Assembly (NCBI GenBank): GCA_027919835.1 | Contig: JANVFP010000002.1 | Span: 1,364,001 to 1,428,000 of the forward strand | Reading direction: 5' to 3' | Length of the DNA: 64,000 nucleotides | Source: Lentinula raphanica | Lineage: Eukaryota > Basidiomycota > Agaricomycetes > Agaricales > Omphalotaceae | Shown: one piece after another, positions 48,565 through 61,168 of the stretch | Layout: the number at the start of each line of letters is the position of its first letter | Numbering within the stretch: the stretch's first letter is position 1 | Program-made: the position numbers and the translations under genes | The notes under the pieces: generated by a model | Database searches by the model: none | Told to the model about the DNA's origin: nothing | Seen by the model: only the letters and a program-made list of their open reading frames with translations

Positions 48565-49886
48565 TTAAGCAATGACATAGACCAACTTCTCCCTTCCGTA
48601 TTTACCATCCCTCATGATCTTCAACCCCTCTTCGATTCTCTCCAGTCCTCCCTCCAACTTCCTCAAACGCTGCGGTTTGAACAAGCTACTTCCCTGACCA
48701 GCCTTCCATCCTTCAAGAACACGGGGTATGAAAGTAGTCACGTACTCCAGCGAGAGTTTCTTGTCCTCCGGAATCGCCTCATACTTGAATGCATTGGCAA
48801 AAGTGAAGTCAAAGCCAAGCAAGGTATACACAAGGCTAAAGTCCACTTTGACTTCCTTGCGACGGCTCACAGATGCAGGATCCGGAGGAAGGATGGAGAC
48901 AAGATGACTGTTACGAGAGAGAGACAATGCGTCAATGGTGCTGTCATTGGTGCTCTTCTCGCCCACGGTATCAACCGCGTAGATGATCCCTCGCTCTCCA
49001 GCGGCAGCTTGGATCTGCTTGACCACATCGGTGGCTTTATAGTCAAACGTTTGCTCCGCCCCTAGAGCTTTGAGCTCGTCGTGCACGGATGGCGAGGCAG
49101 TGACAAAGACACGCAAGCCTGAGATACGTGCGAGCTGAATAGCGCTGTGGCCGACTGCGGTTGAGCCTCCCCAGATGAGGATGATCTCTTTTTCGGCAGC
49201 CGGAGGGGTGAATGGCTTGGGGATGTTAAGGCGCATGTAGAATACTTGCACGGCGGTAAGGTGAGGAACAGGCAAGGAAGCACCTTCCTCGTATGTGATG
49301 CCGTCCGGGAGCTTGAAAGTGACTGCAGAGATGAGTCGGACGTATTCGGCGTAGGCTCCGTTATTGGTTTGGAAGGAGCCACCGTAGCTGTGAGAGAGAG
49401 GAGGTTCGAAGATCAGGTGGGGTTCTTTTGGAACGGTTACGTCGGAGATTGAGAGTCGATACGTACTTGAACCCAGCTACACGGTCACCGACTTTGAGAT
49501 GCTTAACGGCAGATCCTACTTTCACAACATCGCCTGCGGCATCGCAGCCTAGGATCGTTCCGCCAGTTCCCCAATCGCCGAGTCCGTGCTAGAAAAGATG
49601 ATCGTGGTCAACATGTTGGCTGTCATTGATCGAATGGTATACTGACTTTCCAGTCTGTGGGATTCAGTCCCACTGCACGGACGCGTATCTAGTGGTATCG
49701 ATGCTCATCGTCAGCGACATTCGAAGGGTACCGCATCGGTAGTATAAATTTCCTCACAATGAGCTGGTCTTCAGGGAGGTTTTTCACCAATTCATCTTGA
49801 CCGAAAGGGATCTCAATCACTTTCACAGTTCTGTCGGATTGGACTTGGATAGCCTTGATGTTGGTTGGGATTTCGTGAGTGGACAT
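48565..49886 (-). CDS. medium-chain dehydrogenase/reductase (quinone/enoyl reductase-like)
   Basis: Exons 49886-49758, 49688-49647, 49588-49467 and 49387-48565 give 371 aa. The GroES-like N-terminal fold has VRAVGLNPTDWKHGLGDWGT, then GCDAAGDVVKVGSAV and VGDRVAGF. The Rossmann fold carries IWGGSTAVGHSAIQLA, a nucleotide-binding Gly motif for NADPH, followed by GLRVFVTAS and LKALGAEQTFDY. The set of zinc ligands of alcohol dehydrogenases is absent, which places it with the z-crystallin/trans-enoyl-reductase-like group often annotated near ToxD. Substrate is unknown. It is not adjacent to a polyketide synthase or other biosynthetic gene in this window, so there is no cluster context. An upstream TTG is not used as a start; the chosen ATG gives a normal N-terminus. 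Confidence 0.88.
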
Positions 49887-50728
49887 TGTTGAGAATGGGA
49901 GTTTTCGAGTTACTCTGATCAAGCTCAATCGCGGCTTTATACCTTTCCCTATAGTGGGATCCGTGACAGATTATCCAATAGCATGAGGTTTGGTTCTTTC
50001 AACTTTCAATGGACGTGAGGAATTAGAAAGCCGATAAGATTCTCTTGCACTGGATTGGCTCGCTGAGTTCTAGTCGGACGTCATTCTTCATTCTACCGAG
50101 CTAGAGAAGGTCACGATGTTGTTCCCTGTAGCGCCAAGATGCTGACGACTCGAAGAGCCTGGAAGGTGCGCTGATGACGAATGAAGGCATTGGTGATGAC
50201 AGAGACAGAGATGAGCGCGGAATTCCCAGCGACGGCGCGATGAGTGCTAGTTGTGGTAGAATAGAAAGAACGACATTTGTCGCAATTGGTCCGGCAGCAA
50301 TTGGTCATGTAATAGAGTCGCGACGGCCAGTACTTAGCGCTTAGCCTCCACGGTGTCGGAATGGAGAAATAGTGTCCGCGGAAGTACAATGGCCGGATCC
50401 AATATTTAAAAGCTCTTGGAAGATTCAACCTTTGCCTTTCCGGATGGATGAACGAGGCTGCAAAAAGTCTTTCAACGAGCTTTGGCCAGAATTTTTTCGA
50501 GCACGACGCGTTATCGTGGATCGTGGGACAATAAGTGAACTCGAGCATGTGACTAAGCGCGTTAACGCGAGACGGTTCTGTTGTCCCGTATTTGTACCGC
50601 ACGTGCAGTTTGGGATAACATCAAATTGTCTCCGCGTCTTTTGCCTTCTACCACAGCGACTCTCACCTTTCCACTCTCTTCATATTGTATTGCTTTACCT
50701 CAGCGAGGAAGCCAGTTCCTGCAACTTG
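49887..50728. promoter_or_regulatory. divergent region between reductase and second cyclin, with CGCGTTAACGCG palindrome
   Basis: About 840 bases. The perfect 12-bp palindrome CGCGTTAACGCG at 50558-50569 contains two inverted AACGCG elements, 160 nt before the cyclin ATG. The small open frames at 50111-50602 (-) and 50372-50788 (+) overlap each other and show no motif. Confidence 0.5.
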
Positions 50729-52663
50729 ATGTCTACTACTGTGCCCGTAAGTCGTATCGCTGATTCACAGCTTGCATCATCTCGCTAACCTTCGTAATAG
50801 ACACGGCGTGCGTTGCGAAACACACGCACCGCAACAGCTAAAGACGCTGAAAATGCGAACGCACGCCCTTCACGAATTAACACCCGCGCGAAACCCTCAT
50901 CCTCTTCCAACAACAGTGGTGCTACATATGGTATCGTCAGTCGTGCAACCGGTACAACCGCCTTTTCCCGAGCAAAGACCAGTACCAATGGCGACTCCAA
51001 AAGTGATCATCTCCCATCAAAGCGAAAGCGAGAAGCTCTCGGCGAGGTCACCTCCTTGGTGGCGAACAATAAGCCCCATGGAAAGGGCAAAACCGCTGAC
51101 AACTCCCAAAAATTCGACGGCGTCGTCATCAACAAGTCCAAGACTCTTCGTCAACCTCTTAGGACAGTTGCGAGTACCAGACAGTCGACGGCGAGTACAA
51201 TTGTTGCCAGCGCTCAACCTTCCCATAAGACCACGAAGCACAAGGAGGTTGACGTTCTAGAAGACCATGCTATGCTCGTCGATCCACCACCCCAAAGCAT
51301 CCTTCCTGCCCTCACCATTCCGAAATCTCTTGCAAACCCGCGCGATATCCCCCGCCCTCGGCCATCTGGTCGTCGCTCTGCTCATCAGGAACCGGACGAT
51401 GACTTCGAAGCTGAGCGTGTCTTCAAGAAGGCAAGAACTTCCTCGGATGCTCCGGAGGATGCTGTTCAGGAAAAGTGGGCTGGAGTCGAAGAACTCGATG
51501 TTTTGGATGAAGAGGACGAGGATGTTGAAGCAGACCCGAATGGGCTTGAGTGGGATGACTTAGATAAGGACGACGGGGATGATCCAGCAATGGTCAGCGA
51601 ATACGTTGTGGAAATATTCGAATACCTAAAGCAAATAGAGGTTTGTGATTTCCACGATTCATTTCCTGTGTCACTCACGTTCCTGCCTCAGGTTCAAACT
51701 ATGCCTAATCCTAATTACATGGCAAACCAAAAGGATCTTGGATGGACCATGCGCGGCATTCTTTTCGATTGGCTCATTGAGTTACAAGAACGTTTCCGTT
51801 TACTTCCAGAGACGCTTTTCCTCTGCATGAATATCGTCGATCGTTTTCTTTCGGCCCGAGTTGTCTCTCTTGCTAGGCTTCAACTCGTCGGTGTGACGTG
51901 CATGTTCATCGCCGCCAAAGTGGAAGAAATAATGTGTCCTTCAGCTGAAGAATTCCTTCAGCAGACTGAAGCTTCGTACACCCTCGCAGATGTCTTCGGA
52001 GCTGAACGATATGTATTGAAGACTCTGAACTGGAATCTCAACTATGCAAATCCAGTGCATTTTCTTCGACGTGCCAGTAAAGCGGACGACTACAACGTCA
52101 AGGCAAGAACGATTGCAAAATATCTACTCGAAATCGCTTGTTTGGAGTGGAGGCTCATCGCTGCACCACCTAGTCTGCTCGCTGCTGCTGCTATGTGGCT
52201 GGCTCGAATGAGTCTGGGTATCGAAGTTTGGGTAATACGTTTGCCTCGTGTACCCTGAATCCAGACTGATATATTTGCGTTTCAGACTCCAAACTTGGCA
52301 CATTATTCTACCTACTCCGAAAGCGTGTTGATGCCCACGGCAAATTTGATGTTGAACTACATCTTGAAGCCCATCAGACACGAGTCCTTCTATCGTAAAT
52401 ATGCTCGCCGTAAATACATGAAGGTGAGTCACGGTCAATTATGATGGTGATATCCGAGTTCAACGTCACTTCAGGTCAGTGTGTTTATGAGGCGCTGGGC
52501 AACGAATCGGTGGCCGGAAGGTACTATGGTCAATCTTCAAGAAGAGCTTCCTGCTCTGAAAGCCGACTGTCGCGCGCAGAGGGCCTTCAATGTAGCCTAT
52601 GATGATGCACAAGAGGACGAACTAGCGGTTGCAGAACATGTTTTAGGCGTGAGGAACACTTGA
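50729..52663 (+). CDS. B-type cyclin, paralogue 2
   Basis: Exons 50729-50746, 50801-51640, 51692-52231, 52286-52423 and 52475-52663 give 574 aa. The destruction-box-like KRKREALGEV is in the same place as in paralogue 1 and is followed by basic and acidic linkers. The cyclin box is more canonical: MANQKDLGWTMRGILFDWLI (MRGIL), LCMNIVDRFLS, LQLVGVTCMFIAAKVEE, VLKTLNWNLNYANPVHFLRR and the second fold AKYLLEIACLEWRLIAAP. Mitotic cyclins of this class activate Cdk1. The exon boundaries match paralogue 1 in position and phase, so I infer duplication with retained intron structure. The C-terminus is about 15 aa longer and acidic. Confidence 0.93.
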
Positions 52664-53651
52664 CCAGCAGATATGGACCGACTTCTTTTCTCGCTCTGCT
52701 CCTTAGAGCACGACAAAACATCTATCTCTGTCGATTATCATGTTCAACCTATGTTCTGGAGTTTATGTTTCCCTCATGTTCTATGGTTTTCCCAACGTTC
52801 TCCTCGTCCTTCTATCTTGGCATCGCATCGCATGTTCTACTATCATCCATCACAGGCATCCATTGATACTTTGACCCCCAGATAAATTCTCTTTGTTCTG
52901 TACTTGACGATCCAATATCCAATTCTCATTCACTCAACCTTTTATGATATGATTATTGTCTTCGTCCATGTATTGCATCCTATCGTCACGGTCCACCTCC
53001 GTTCCTCCATTGTCTGCGTCTTCGACATCATACTTAATCCCTATCCTCCATCACGTTCATCGTCTTCATCGTTCCATATTCGCATACCATAATCTTCGCT
53101 ATCGACCAAAAAGTTCGCGATCAGGTTTTTCGTACCTATTGCTCTTATCTTGTAAGTACAGTTTTCCCTTCGTTTTGTTAGTAAATTCATGTTCATACCG
53201 ATTGTTTTTTTTCGGACTGTTGGTTTACAGTCGTTCTTTTATTATTATATGTATATACCACGGTACATTTGCCCCAGCCCACTGTTTCTATATAGCATAC
53301 CTTTTTAGATGGTACCACGTACATTTGTGACATAACGCACACATATACCTCACAAAATTTGCAATTCTGATGGTGGCTTTCGTGGTTGTGGATGTATGAG
53401 GAAGTCTAACAGTTGTAGATTATAATGATACAAAGTTAAAGGTCTGCTGGATCTTCCTGAGTGCAAACAGAGTGCAAATAACCTGGGACCTGGAGAGGAA
53501 TGGCGACCTACTAAGCGCTCGTAGTCAGCGCTTGATATGAAATTAGCGCCCGTCGAGCCTCTGATGCAAGCAAGAACAAACAAAAGATCAGGACGCGCGT
53601 CGCGTCTGTCACGAACATCTATCGGAACACTTACTTCTTCATCTTTACACC
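52664..53651. other. long intergenic region, no supported gene
   Basis: Same-strand gap between the second cyclin and Rpn1. The sequence is T/C-rich with scattered short frames lacking motifs. The last 80 bases, ending CTTCATCTTTACACC, look like the Rpn1 5' leader. No repeat array or RNA gene was seen. Confidence 0.5.
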
Positions 53652-56600
53652 ATGTCGGACCCTACAAAGATTGCCATTCCAGTCCCTTCAAAAGATCCGC
53701 AAGCTAAGAAGAAGGATCAAGCTGACAAGGAGGAGGGAACTTCGAAGTCGGTGGAGAAGAAGGATGAAGAGAAAGAGGGCGATGAATTGGTATTGTCCAC
53801 TTTCGAAATGTTGATGGGGAAATTTCTGATTTGCTTTAGTCTGAGGAAGATCTTCAGCTACGCTCAGAGTTAGAGATGCTTGTTGAACGACTGAAGGTAC
53901 TTTATCAATTTGCGTTCGTTGGTAATTTGTGCTCATGAGCCCTATGCAGGAACCCAATACAGACCTTTACCGACCCGCACTAGAATCGCTTCGGACCCTC
54001 ATACGGACATCCACATCCTCTATGACATCTGTCCCCAAACCTCTGAAATTTCTCCGTCCACATTTCCCGGATCTCCAAGGATTGTACGAGGCGTGGCCTG
54101 CTTCGGAAAACAAGGTCGGTCAATCAACTACGCGACAATCCGTACCACTGACCGATCGATGTGTAGGCCCAATTTGCGGATATCCTCTCTGTACTTGCCA
54201 TGACATATTCAGACACACAACCTCGAGGAACTCTGAAATATCGTTTACTCTCAGCTTCCCTTAGGCCGGCCAACACACCTCAGGTCGATCCCGGCACATG
54301 GGGACACGAATATGTCCGTCACCTTGCTGCTGAACTTGGCGAAGAGTTTGAGTATCGTGAAGTACAAGACGATAATACGCCCTCTGAGTCGGACGTTCCC
54401 AAAGTCGAACTTCCCGGAACCATTGACGATCTACGGTCTCTCGCGAAAGAGTGCTCTACGTTCTTGCTCAGTCACAACGCGGAACCAGATGCTGTTGATC
54501 TTCTCCAGGAATTGGAGATGATCGAGGATATTGTGTCTTTGGTGGACGAGAACACGTTTGACCGGGTTTGCCAATACATGACGCGTTGCGTTAGCTTCCT
54601 TCCTCCACCGGACGACATCACCTTCCTTCAGACTGTACATAAGATATATACTCACTTTCAGAAATTCCCTGAGGCCATTGCCATTGCCATTCGTTTGGGT
54701 GACCGGGATCTGGTGCGAGATGACTTCCATGCGGCTGGCAATCCGTACGTGCTCTCAATTATGTGGTTTGTACAAAGGCTCATTGATTTAACAGAGTAAT
54801 GAAGCGACAGCTGGCGTTCATTCTCGCTCGTGCTCAGATACCTATCGAATGGCTACAAGCAGACAGTGCGGATGGAGAAGAGGAAGAAGAATTCCCTCAG
54901 GACCTCTTAGAATGTCTCAGTAACACTCGTCTCAGTTCTTCCTTCCGTGAGTTTGGAAAAGAAATGGGTGTGTCAGAAGCCAAGAGTTTGGAGGATGTGT
55001 ACAAGACGCATTTAGAAAACACTCGTGAGTTCATATTGATCGATCCCTCATGCTTTCTAATTATGCGTGCAGGTGCGTCAACTTCAAATGTCGACTCCGC
55101 GCGGGGTAACTTGGCCGGAACATTTGTCAATGCGTTTGTGAATGCTGGATTTGGAAACGACAAACTGATGGTCGATGTTGAGGCTGGCAGTAGCTGGATC
55201 TACAAAAACAAAGAGCATGGTATGCATTTCTTGTCCCATCCATATACACCTTGTTGATCTTGTACTAGGTATGATGAGCGCTGCTGCATCACTTGGTTTG
55301 AGTTTGCTCTGGGACACTGAGATGGGTCTTTCACATATCGACAAATACACTTACTCGGCAGAGGAGTACATCAAGGTGAACTTGTTCAACGCTATATCCA
55401 TGCCCAGACTCTTATTTCGATGAATTTCCAGGCAGGATGTTATCTAGCCATCGGAATTTCCAACTCCAGCATCCGCACAGAAACCGATGCAGCTCTCGCT
55501 CTCCTGGCTGAACACGTCGAGAACAAATCTGTCCCTCTCCGTACTGGTGCGATAATGGGTCTCGGAATGGCTTATGCTGGATCACAACGGGAAGAAGTCA
55601 TGGCAACTCTTCTGCCATATATCATTGACGAAGAGGTTTCAATGGAGATTTGCAGTTTGGCTGCGTTAGCTCTTGGATTTGTCTTCGTGGGTAGTGAGAA
55701 TGGCGAAATCACCGGCACGATCCTGCAGGTATTGATGGAGAAAGCTGAACGGGGAGACACTGAGCTAGAAGGAAAGTGGGCCCGTTTCCTAGCTTTAGGC
55801 TTGGGCTTACTATATTTGGGTACTCCTCACATTTCTGCTCAGCATGTGTTGCCGATTCTGACGTTTGTATAGGTCAACAGAATGGCAGTGACGCGACGCT
55901 GGAGACACTTAAGGCCATCGAGAAACCCATCTCTAAAACGGCACAGGTCATCGTCGAAGCATGCGCTTTCGCTGGGACGACCAACGTTCTCAGGGTTCAG
56001 AAAATGTTACATGAATGTGACGAGCATATTGTACCGCCGAAGGAGGAAGAGAAGAAGGACAATGACAAAGAGAAGAATGGCGAAGACAAGAAAGACGGTG
56101 AGGAGAAGAAGGAGGAGCCTACCAAACAGGATGACACTTTCCAAACTTTCGCTGTTATCGCAGTGGCCTTGATCTCAATGGGCGAGGAAATTGGCTCCCA
56201 GATGTCTATGAGGCAATTCAACCATCTTGTAAGTGAAATGTGTTTTGGCTATTCCCTTGAAAGTCGTTCTGAACACCTTCAGATGCACTACGGCGAGCCC
56301 AACATAAGGAAAGCAGTACCTCTCGCAATCGGTCTTGTCAACGCTTCAAATCCACAACTGCCTATCTTAGAAACGTTATCGAAATACAGCCACGACAATG
56401 ACTTGGCTGTCGCCCTCAACGCAATCTTCGCGATGGGTCTGGTGGGAGCAGGATCAAACAACGCGCGACTGGCACAGATGCTACGACAACTTGCAGGATA
56501 TTACCACAAGGAAGCTGATTGTCTATTCATGGTTCGCATTGCACAAGGATTGGTCCATATGGGCAAAGGAACTATTGGCGTGAATCCATTCTTCTCAGAC

Positions 56601-57106
56601 CGTGGTATCATGCACAAACCGGCTGTCGCCGGGTTGCTAGCTGTCCTCACCGCGTTTACAGACGCCAAAGGATGTAAGTCGAAAGTACCTCATCCAGCTG
56701 GATACTGACCCTTCTCCCCGTACAGTCATTCTAGATAAACAACATTGGATGCTTTACTTCCTCGTAATTGCCATGTATCCTCGGTTCATGATCACACTCG
56801 ATGAAGAACTCAAGAATATACCCGTGGCTGTTCGCGTCGGTCAGGTAACACATCTTCATTATCTAGTCTCATGAGCGTGCATTGACTCTGATGATACCTT
56901 AGGCGGTCGATGTTGTTGGGCAAGCAGGGAAGCCGCGCACAATATCTGGCTTCCAAACACATACAACACCCGTACGACTTGGAACCACGGAACGTGCGGA
57001 GCTCGCAACAGAGGAGTTCATCCCATACGCTGCAGTCCTCGAAGGATTTGTTATATTAAAAAAGAATCCAGGATGGGAGAGCGAGGACAGTAGAATGCAG
57101 CTATAA
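53652..57106 (+). CDS. RPN1: 26S proteasome regulatory subunit Rpn1
   Basis: Twelve exons (53652-53789, 53840-53896, 53950-54114, 54167-54744, 54795-55024, 55073-55219, 55269-55375, 55432-55819, 55873-56228, 56283-56673, 56726-56844, 56903-57106) give 959 aa. A Lys/Glu-rich N-terminus precedes the [20 protein letters not shown] motif and FLRPHFPDL. The proteasome/cyclosome repeats are recognisable by alternating Gly/Ala pairs ([66 protein letters not shown]). The C-terminus reads [18 protein letters not shown]. Rpn1 sits in the 19S base and docks ubiquitin-like shuttle factors and Ubp6. A Lys/Glu insert ([12 protein letters not shown]...) lies between repeats, as in other fungal Rpn1. Length is normal. 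Confidence 0.95.
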
Positions 57107-57396
57107 TGTAGACATGTCGTCAAAATGTTTTGAAATTTACGTTGAAGTTTTTCGGTTGCGACAGTGGAAGCTGAAAAACAGTGATTTTGCTTTCAAGTAG
57201 TACTAATATCATCGAGTGAATCTACTATCGACGTATCATCAGCGCCCAAACCAACCTTGCTTCCTATCCGCTTCCTAGACCTTGTGTAGTGTTTCTAGGA
57301 CTACCTTTGCTCACTAACGGTACATTAGAATTAGTGATTGATCGATTATATCCCGTCAAAGCAAATATTATACTAAGAAGATGTGCTACGCCACAT
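57107..57396. other. convergent intergenic region
   Basis: Between the Rpn1 stop and the stop of the Zn2Cys6 gene on the other strand. It holds both 3' UTRs. No motif was seen. Confidence 0.45.
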
Positions 57397-60300
57397 TCAA
57401 TCTGGCCGAGGATAGTACGTCGCCCGTTGAAGTACTTCATCTATGGTTGCCATATACGAAGCCCAGTCATCGGGAAAACTTGGAGGGCTGCTAGAGGATG
57501 TTGAATACAGTTCAATGATGAACAGGAACAGAATATTTTACCTAGTATGGAACCCCCCAAAAGATGATGCCTCAAGTCCTGTGTGCAAGGAAGACGTTGA
57601 GTCAATGTGAGGTTATCTGGCATCAGTATTGAGAGGATTACTGACCTTCGGAAGAAATATCTGTGATTGAGTTAGACAATTTTGGATAGAACGAGCCATT
57701 GTCTGTGACCTGAGTTTGATCGTTAAAGTTTTCGGGGGGCAATAACCATCGATTTTGTGGGGTGTTCCAATCTAGAGGCTCGTGAATTGGAAGTCTTCCA
57801 AGCTCTCTGCTATTCAGAGGCAGAGTGAATTGTGTTGAAGGATCTTCCACTCTGTCCAGAGCAGCTAGAACTCGGTTGCTTCCAGCTATCGGTCGCTCCT
57901 CCCTGTCAAGGGCTTGATTTATCAACGTGGAGGAAAGGAAAAAAACTTGAGGGTTGTCGGGGTCTATCCGGGGTCGTTTCAAGGACAAATTGGAGAGATT
58001 AGATTGACTGAGTGGTTGAAAGTGACTGACGGAAATCACTTCCGTCAGTATATCCCTGGAATATAGAAGAGCGTAAAGGGTGAAGACCTGATCAACGCCG
58101 AACCAATCTGAAACTCACGCCAGCCTCCCAGCATATTCCCACCTACCACAAACATGATCAGAGCGGTTTACTTGGTGATCTGACAACCTTACCTCTGTTC
58201 GATTGCATGCAACGCGTTGATGGCCCGGTGAACCCCAGAAAGCTCGGTGGTAATGCTCGAAGAAGAGGACCCTGAAAGGTGCTTCCTTCTCCACATGTTC
58301 ATCAACATCATGATAGAACAATGACAAACGGACATCTGGCAAGAGCTTCAACAAGAGGATACAACAAGTTTGGGATGATATACTGACTATCACGGTCGGT
58401 GCGATAAGTGCGTTACTTTTCCGCTGCTGCTGAATTTCTAGAATTCGCAAACAAGATCGCGCAGCATTGGCACAGATCGCGAGTGACGGGATATCAGGTT
58501 GTGTATCTTCTCCTCGGGTAGGGATGAACGGCCTGTGGACCATGATCTGAAGAACACATGAATACTTTGTGTACAACATGGAGTTTGGTTGTTCGCTCTG
58601 ACCTGAATCCAGTAGTAAGTAGTGTAGAGTACCACAGACTGATCAAAGTGCTGAAGGTTCTCTCGATTAGGGTCCCATTTCACTGTTGTCGTGTTAGTCG
58701 ATTCGGACGGACGTTATCCAAGTGGAATTTACTCACAATGGGCAGGGATCTCATCGATCCAATTGTTGAGTAGAGAATCAAGCTCAAGAAGGATTGTTTT
58801 GGTCCATTCTTGCTTTGTTAAACCCACAGACGCGGACCATATATCACTGGACCTCACGCCATGCTACAACAGCCTTGAAAACACAAAGGATTGGAATTCG
58901 TTCATCTCGTACACTTACGATAGTATGTAGCGTTAAGCCTAAGATGTTCATCAATTTCAAGAGAGAAATCCAGTAGGACGTCGACGACGGGATCCCTGGA
59001 GGCTGTTGGAATGATAGATTGGGATCTGGATTCTCCCAGTACTCATCGTCGCAGTCAATCGGCAGCTCTGTGTCGAAACTGAAGGCTACGATCAGTTCTG
59101 AGTTTTTGGCACAAGATCACGAATGAAACATACTCATTTTGAGACATAGACCGAGGACGACCCAGCATAGTGCTTACGAATATATCGTACATATTCATCA
59201 TCCAGAATGCTCTTTTCCATGATTCGGATTCGACGGTTGGTTTGGAATCAGTAGGTTGTTTTCGATGGGCACCAATGTCCTGGAGCAAACGAACACCGAT
59301 GCTGATAAGAATCCAGCAAACCTCCGGGGTAGTGCTTGACCCCACGAAAGTAATATAGATCTAGCAGTAGTTTACAACTTTTCAGTTAGAGATGGGTTAT
59401 AGTATCAGATTTCATACCAAATACATCTGTATTTCGGAAAGAGAAGCAGCCTCAACATAAGAATGTCTTATGGGCTGGATTTGGCGTATCCACTTCCAGC
59501 CACTGGATCGCTCGGAGGTAGTGTAGTCCTCGAGGACACGGGTATCATTCGAAAACCGTGCACCTAGGGCACATACACCTAGCACTAGGCCTCCGAAAGC
59601 ACGATCATTGTGGTGGAGGCCTTCGGCTACAGATTTGAGGAACGACGGGCGGTGTAAGATGAGGAAGATTGGATTGAGGTGCGTGAAATATAGGTCGAAT
59701 AGATCAAACATCAAATCGTCTGGGGGGAATTTAAAGGGCGGAGGTGGCTTTTCAGCTTTGATTTTCTGCCACTGATAATCATAGAATACTGTCAGCCACA
59801 ATAGCATGAATATGAAGAGGTCTGACCGGTTGTACGAGCCAGAAATCTAATCGCTTGAAAGAAGGTCTTGCATCAATGAGCCCCACGTTGTCCGCATACT
59901 CTTTCTGAATTTCCAAAGCAGCTTTGACGAAGGTCCTGCTACTTGAACTACCAAAATGTCGGGTACAATTATCATCGTACTCGAGCAAGTCGAAAGTCTG
60001 GGTGAGATCTTCGATGGAATAACCATCAGAAGTTGGGAGCTGATCGTTTATGATTCTGGAAGAAGAGGATAGTTCCGCCTCTTGTTCGGAGGGAGGGGTA
60101 GTTTCATTGGAGGGAACCACTTTTGAGGAAACAACTCGTCGTAGCCGATCGTTGTCCTCTTGCAGCGTTTTGATGTGAGTTGCTAGCTGAACTAGAATGT
60201 CTTTGACTTTCACTGGATCTTTTGGTATCTCGAAAGGTCTCCTAATGGATAAAATAGCATCCACGATAGACTCTATAGATCGTTGACCTCGGGGAATCCT

Positions 60301-60733
60301 GCATAATCTCGAATAACTATCATGCTTGCGAATTGAGTTGAACGCAGTAAGCTCACCCTATACGGGGACCACGTTTCTGATAGTATAGAAGGTCATTATC
60401 TGGTCATTATTGGATATGTAGTTCGCAGTTGTTACCTTTCCAAGATCACGGATGCATACCATCTTGTACGCGATACAGTTGGAGCAAATGTTTCCTGGCA
60501 TAATCGCGCTATCACCTTGAGTTTCATGAGTGCTATAGACAGAACTCATATAGAGTGTAGATACCTGCTTACATTTGACTGCCGATGAAGATGTTAGGGA
60601 AAGCTGTAGTAGTAGTAGGAAGACGTTGTTGAACAGGCTGCTCACCCTTCCTTGAGCGACAATTGTTACACGCATTTGGGAGTCTGGGTTTCTTGTGCTC
60701 TACCTGAGGTTCGGAATCGTCTGCATCAGACAT
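57397..60733 (-). CDS. Zn2Cys6 fungal transcription factor
   Basis: Many-exon gene read downwards from 60733. The DNA-binding domain is canonical: Cys at 22, 25, 32, 42, 45 and 52 (C-x2-C-x6-C-x9-C-x2-C-x6-C). The third Cys is supplied through a 6-nt micro-exon (60578-60573) between introns of 67 and 57 nt. A KRGPRIG linker follows, as in many such factors. The middle-homology region (fungal-specific TF domain) has FDLYFTHLNPIFLILHRPSF, then GARFSNDTR, and GRPRSM after a WKRAFWMMNMYDIFVS stretch. Two short 3' exons give FPDDWASYMATIDEVLQ before the stop at 57397, which I prefer to an earlier stop at 57638 because of good splice sites and family similarity. Middle exons near 58040-58790 were only partly resolved. 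Target genes are unknown. Confidence 0.85.
60573..60578 (-). other. 6-nt micro-exon of the Zn2Cys6 gene
   Basis: Exon TCAAAT lies between acceptor GGCAG and donor GTAAGC. Without it the third zinc-ligand cysteine would be lost; with it the C-x6-C and C-x9-C spacings are exactly canonical. The flanking introns are 60645-60579 and 60572-60516. Confidence 0.75.
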
Positions 60734-61168
60734 GATGGAGGTAGGTGTAAACCGTTATAGTGGCCAAAGCGCTAATACGCCGCGGAGAATCCAATGTTAT
60801 CGCTGACTCATATTTCAATGGAAAACGTGTTCGAACCTAGCGTACTGTATTTGAATTCAGCCCACTGGAATGAAGGTACATAGTATAGAATTTTACGCTT
60901 TCTATAACATACAAGTGGTAGATATGTTGTACGTTCAGAAAGCCAATCTCACAAATGCTGTCTTTTCACTGTGTTCGAATCACATTTATTGCAAGCATTG
61001 AACGTTTAACTCCAAGCTTCAAGAATCAACGTGAATCAACTCCTGAACATTGCGAACGTCAACGCGTCTGACACGGAGGAACCAAAGCCATAGATGATCA
61101 CATATCCTTTCGCCCTATGTTTACGGGAGACGAGACAAAGAAATATCCAATTGGCCTGTCCGCCGCGT
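60734..61168. other. intergenic, no supported gene
   Basis: Between the start of the Zn2Cys6 gene and the 3' end of the third F-box paralogue, both on the minus strand. It holds the former's promoter and the latter's 3' UTR. No repeat was seen. Confidence 0.5.

Noticed and set aside
57638..57640. TAA as the stop of the Zn2Cys6 gene
   Set aside because: It lies just inside a good intron (GAAG|GTCAGT). Two further short exons continue in frame and give a family-like C-terminus, so the stop at 57397 is preferred, with some doubt.
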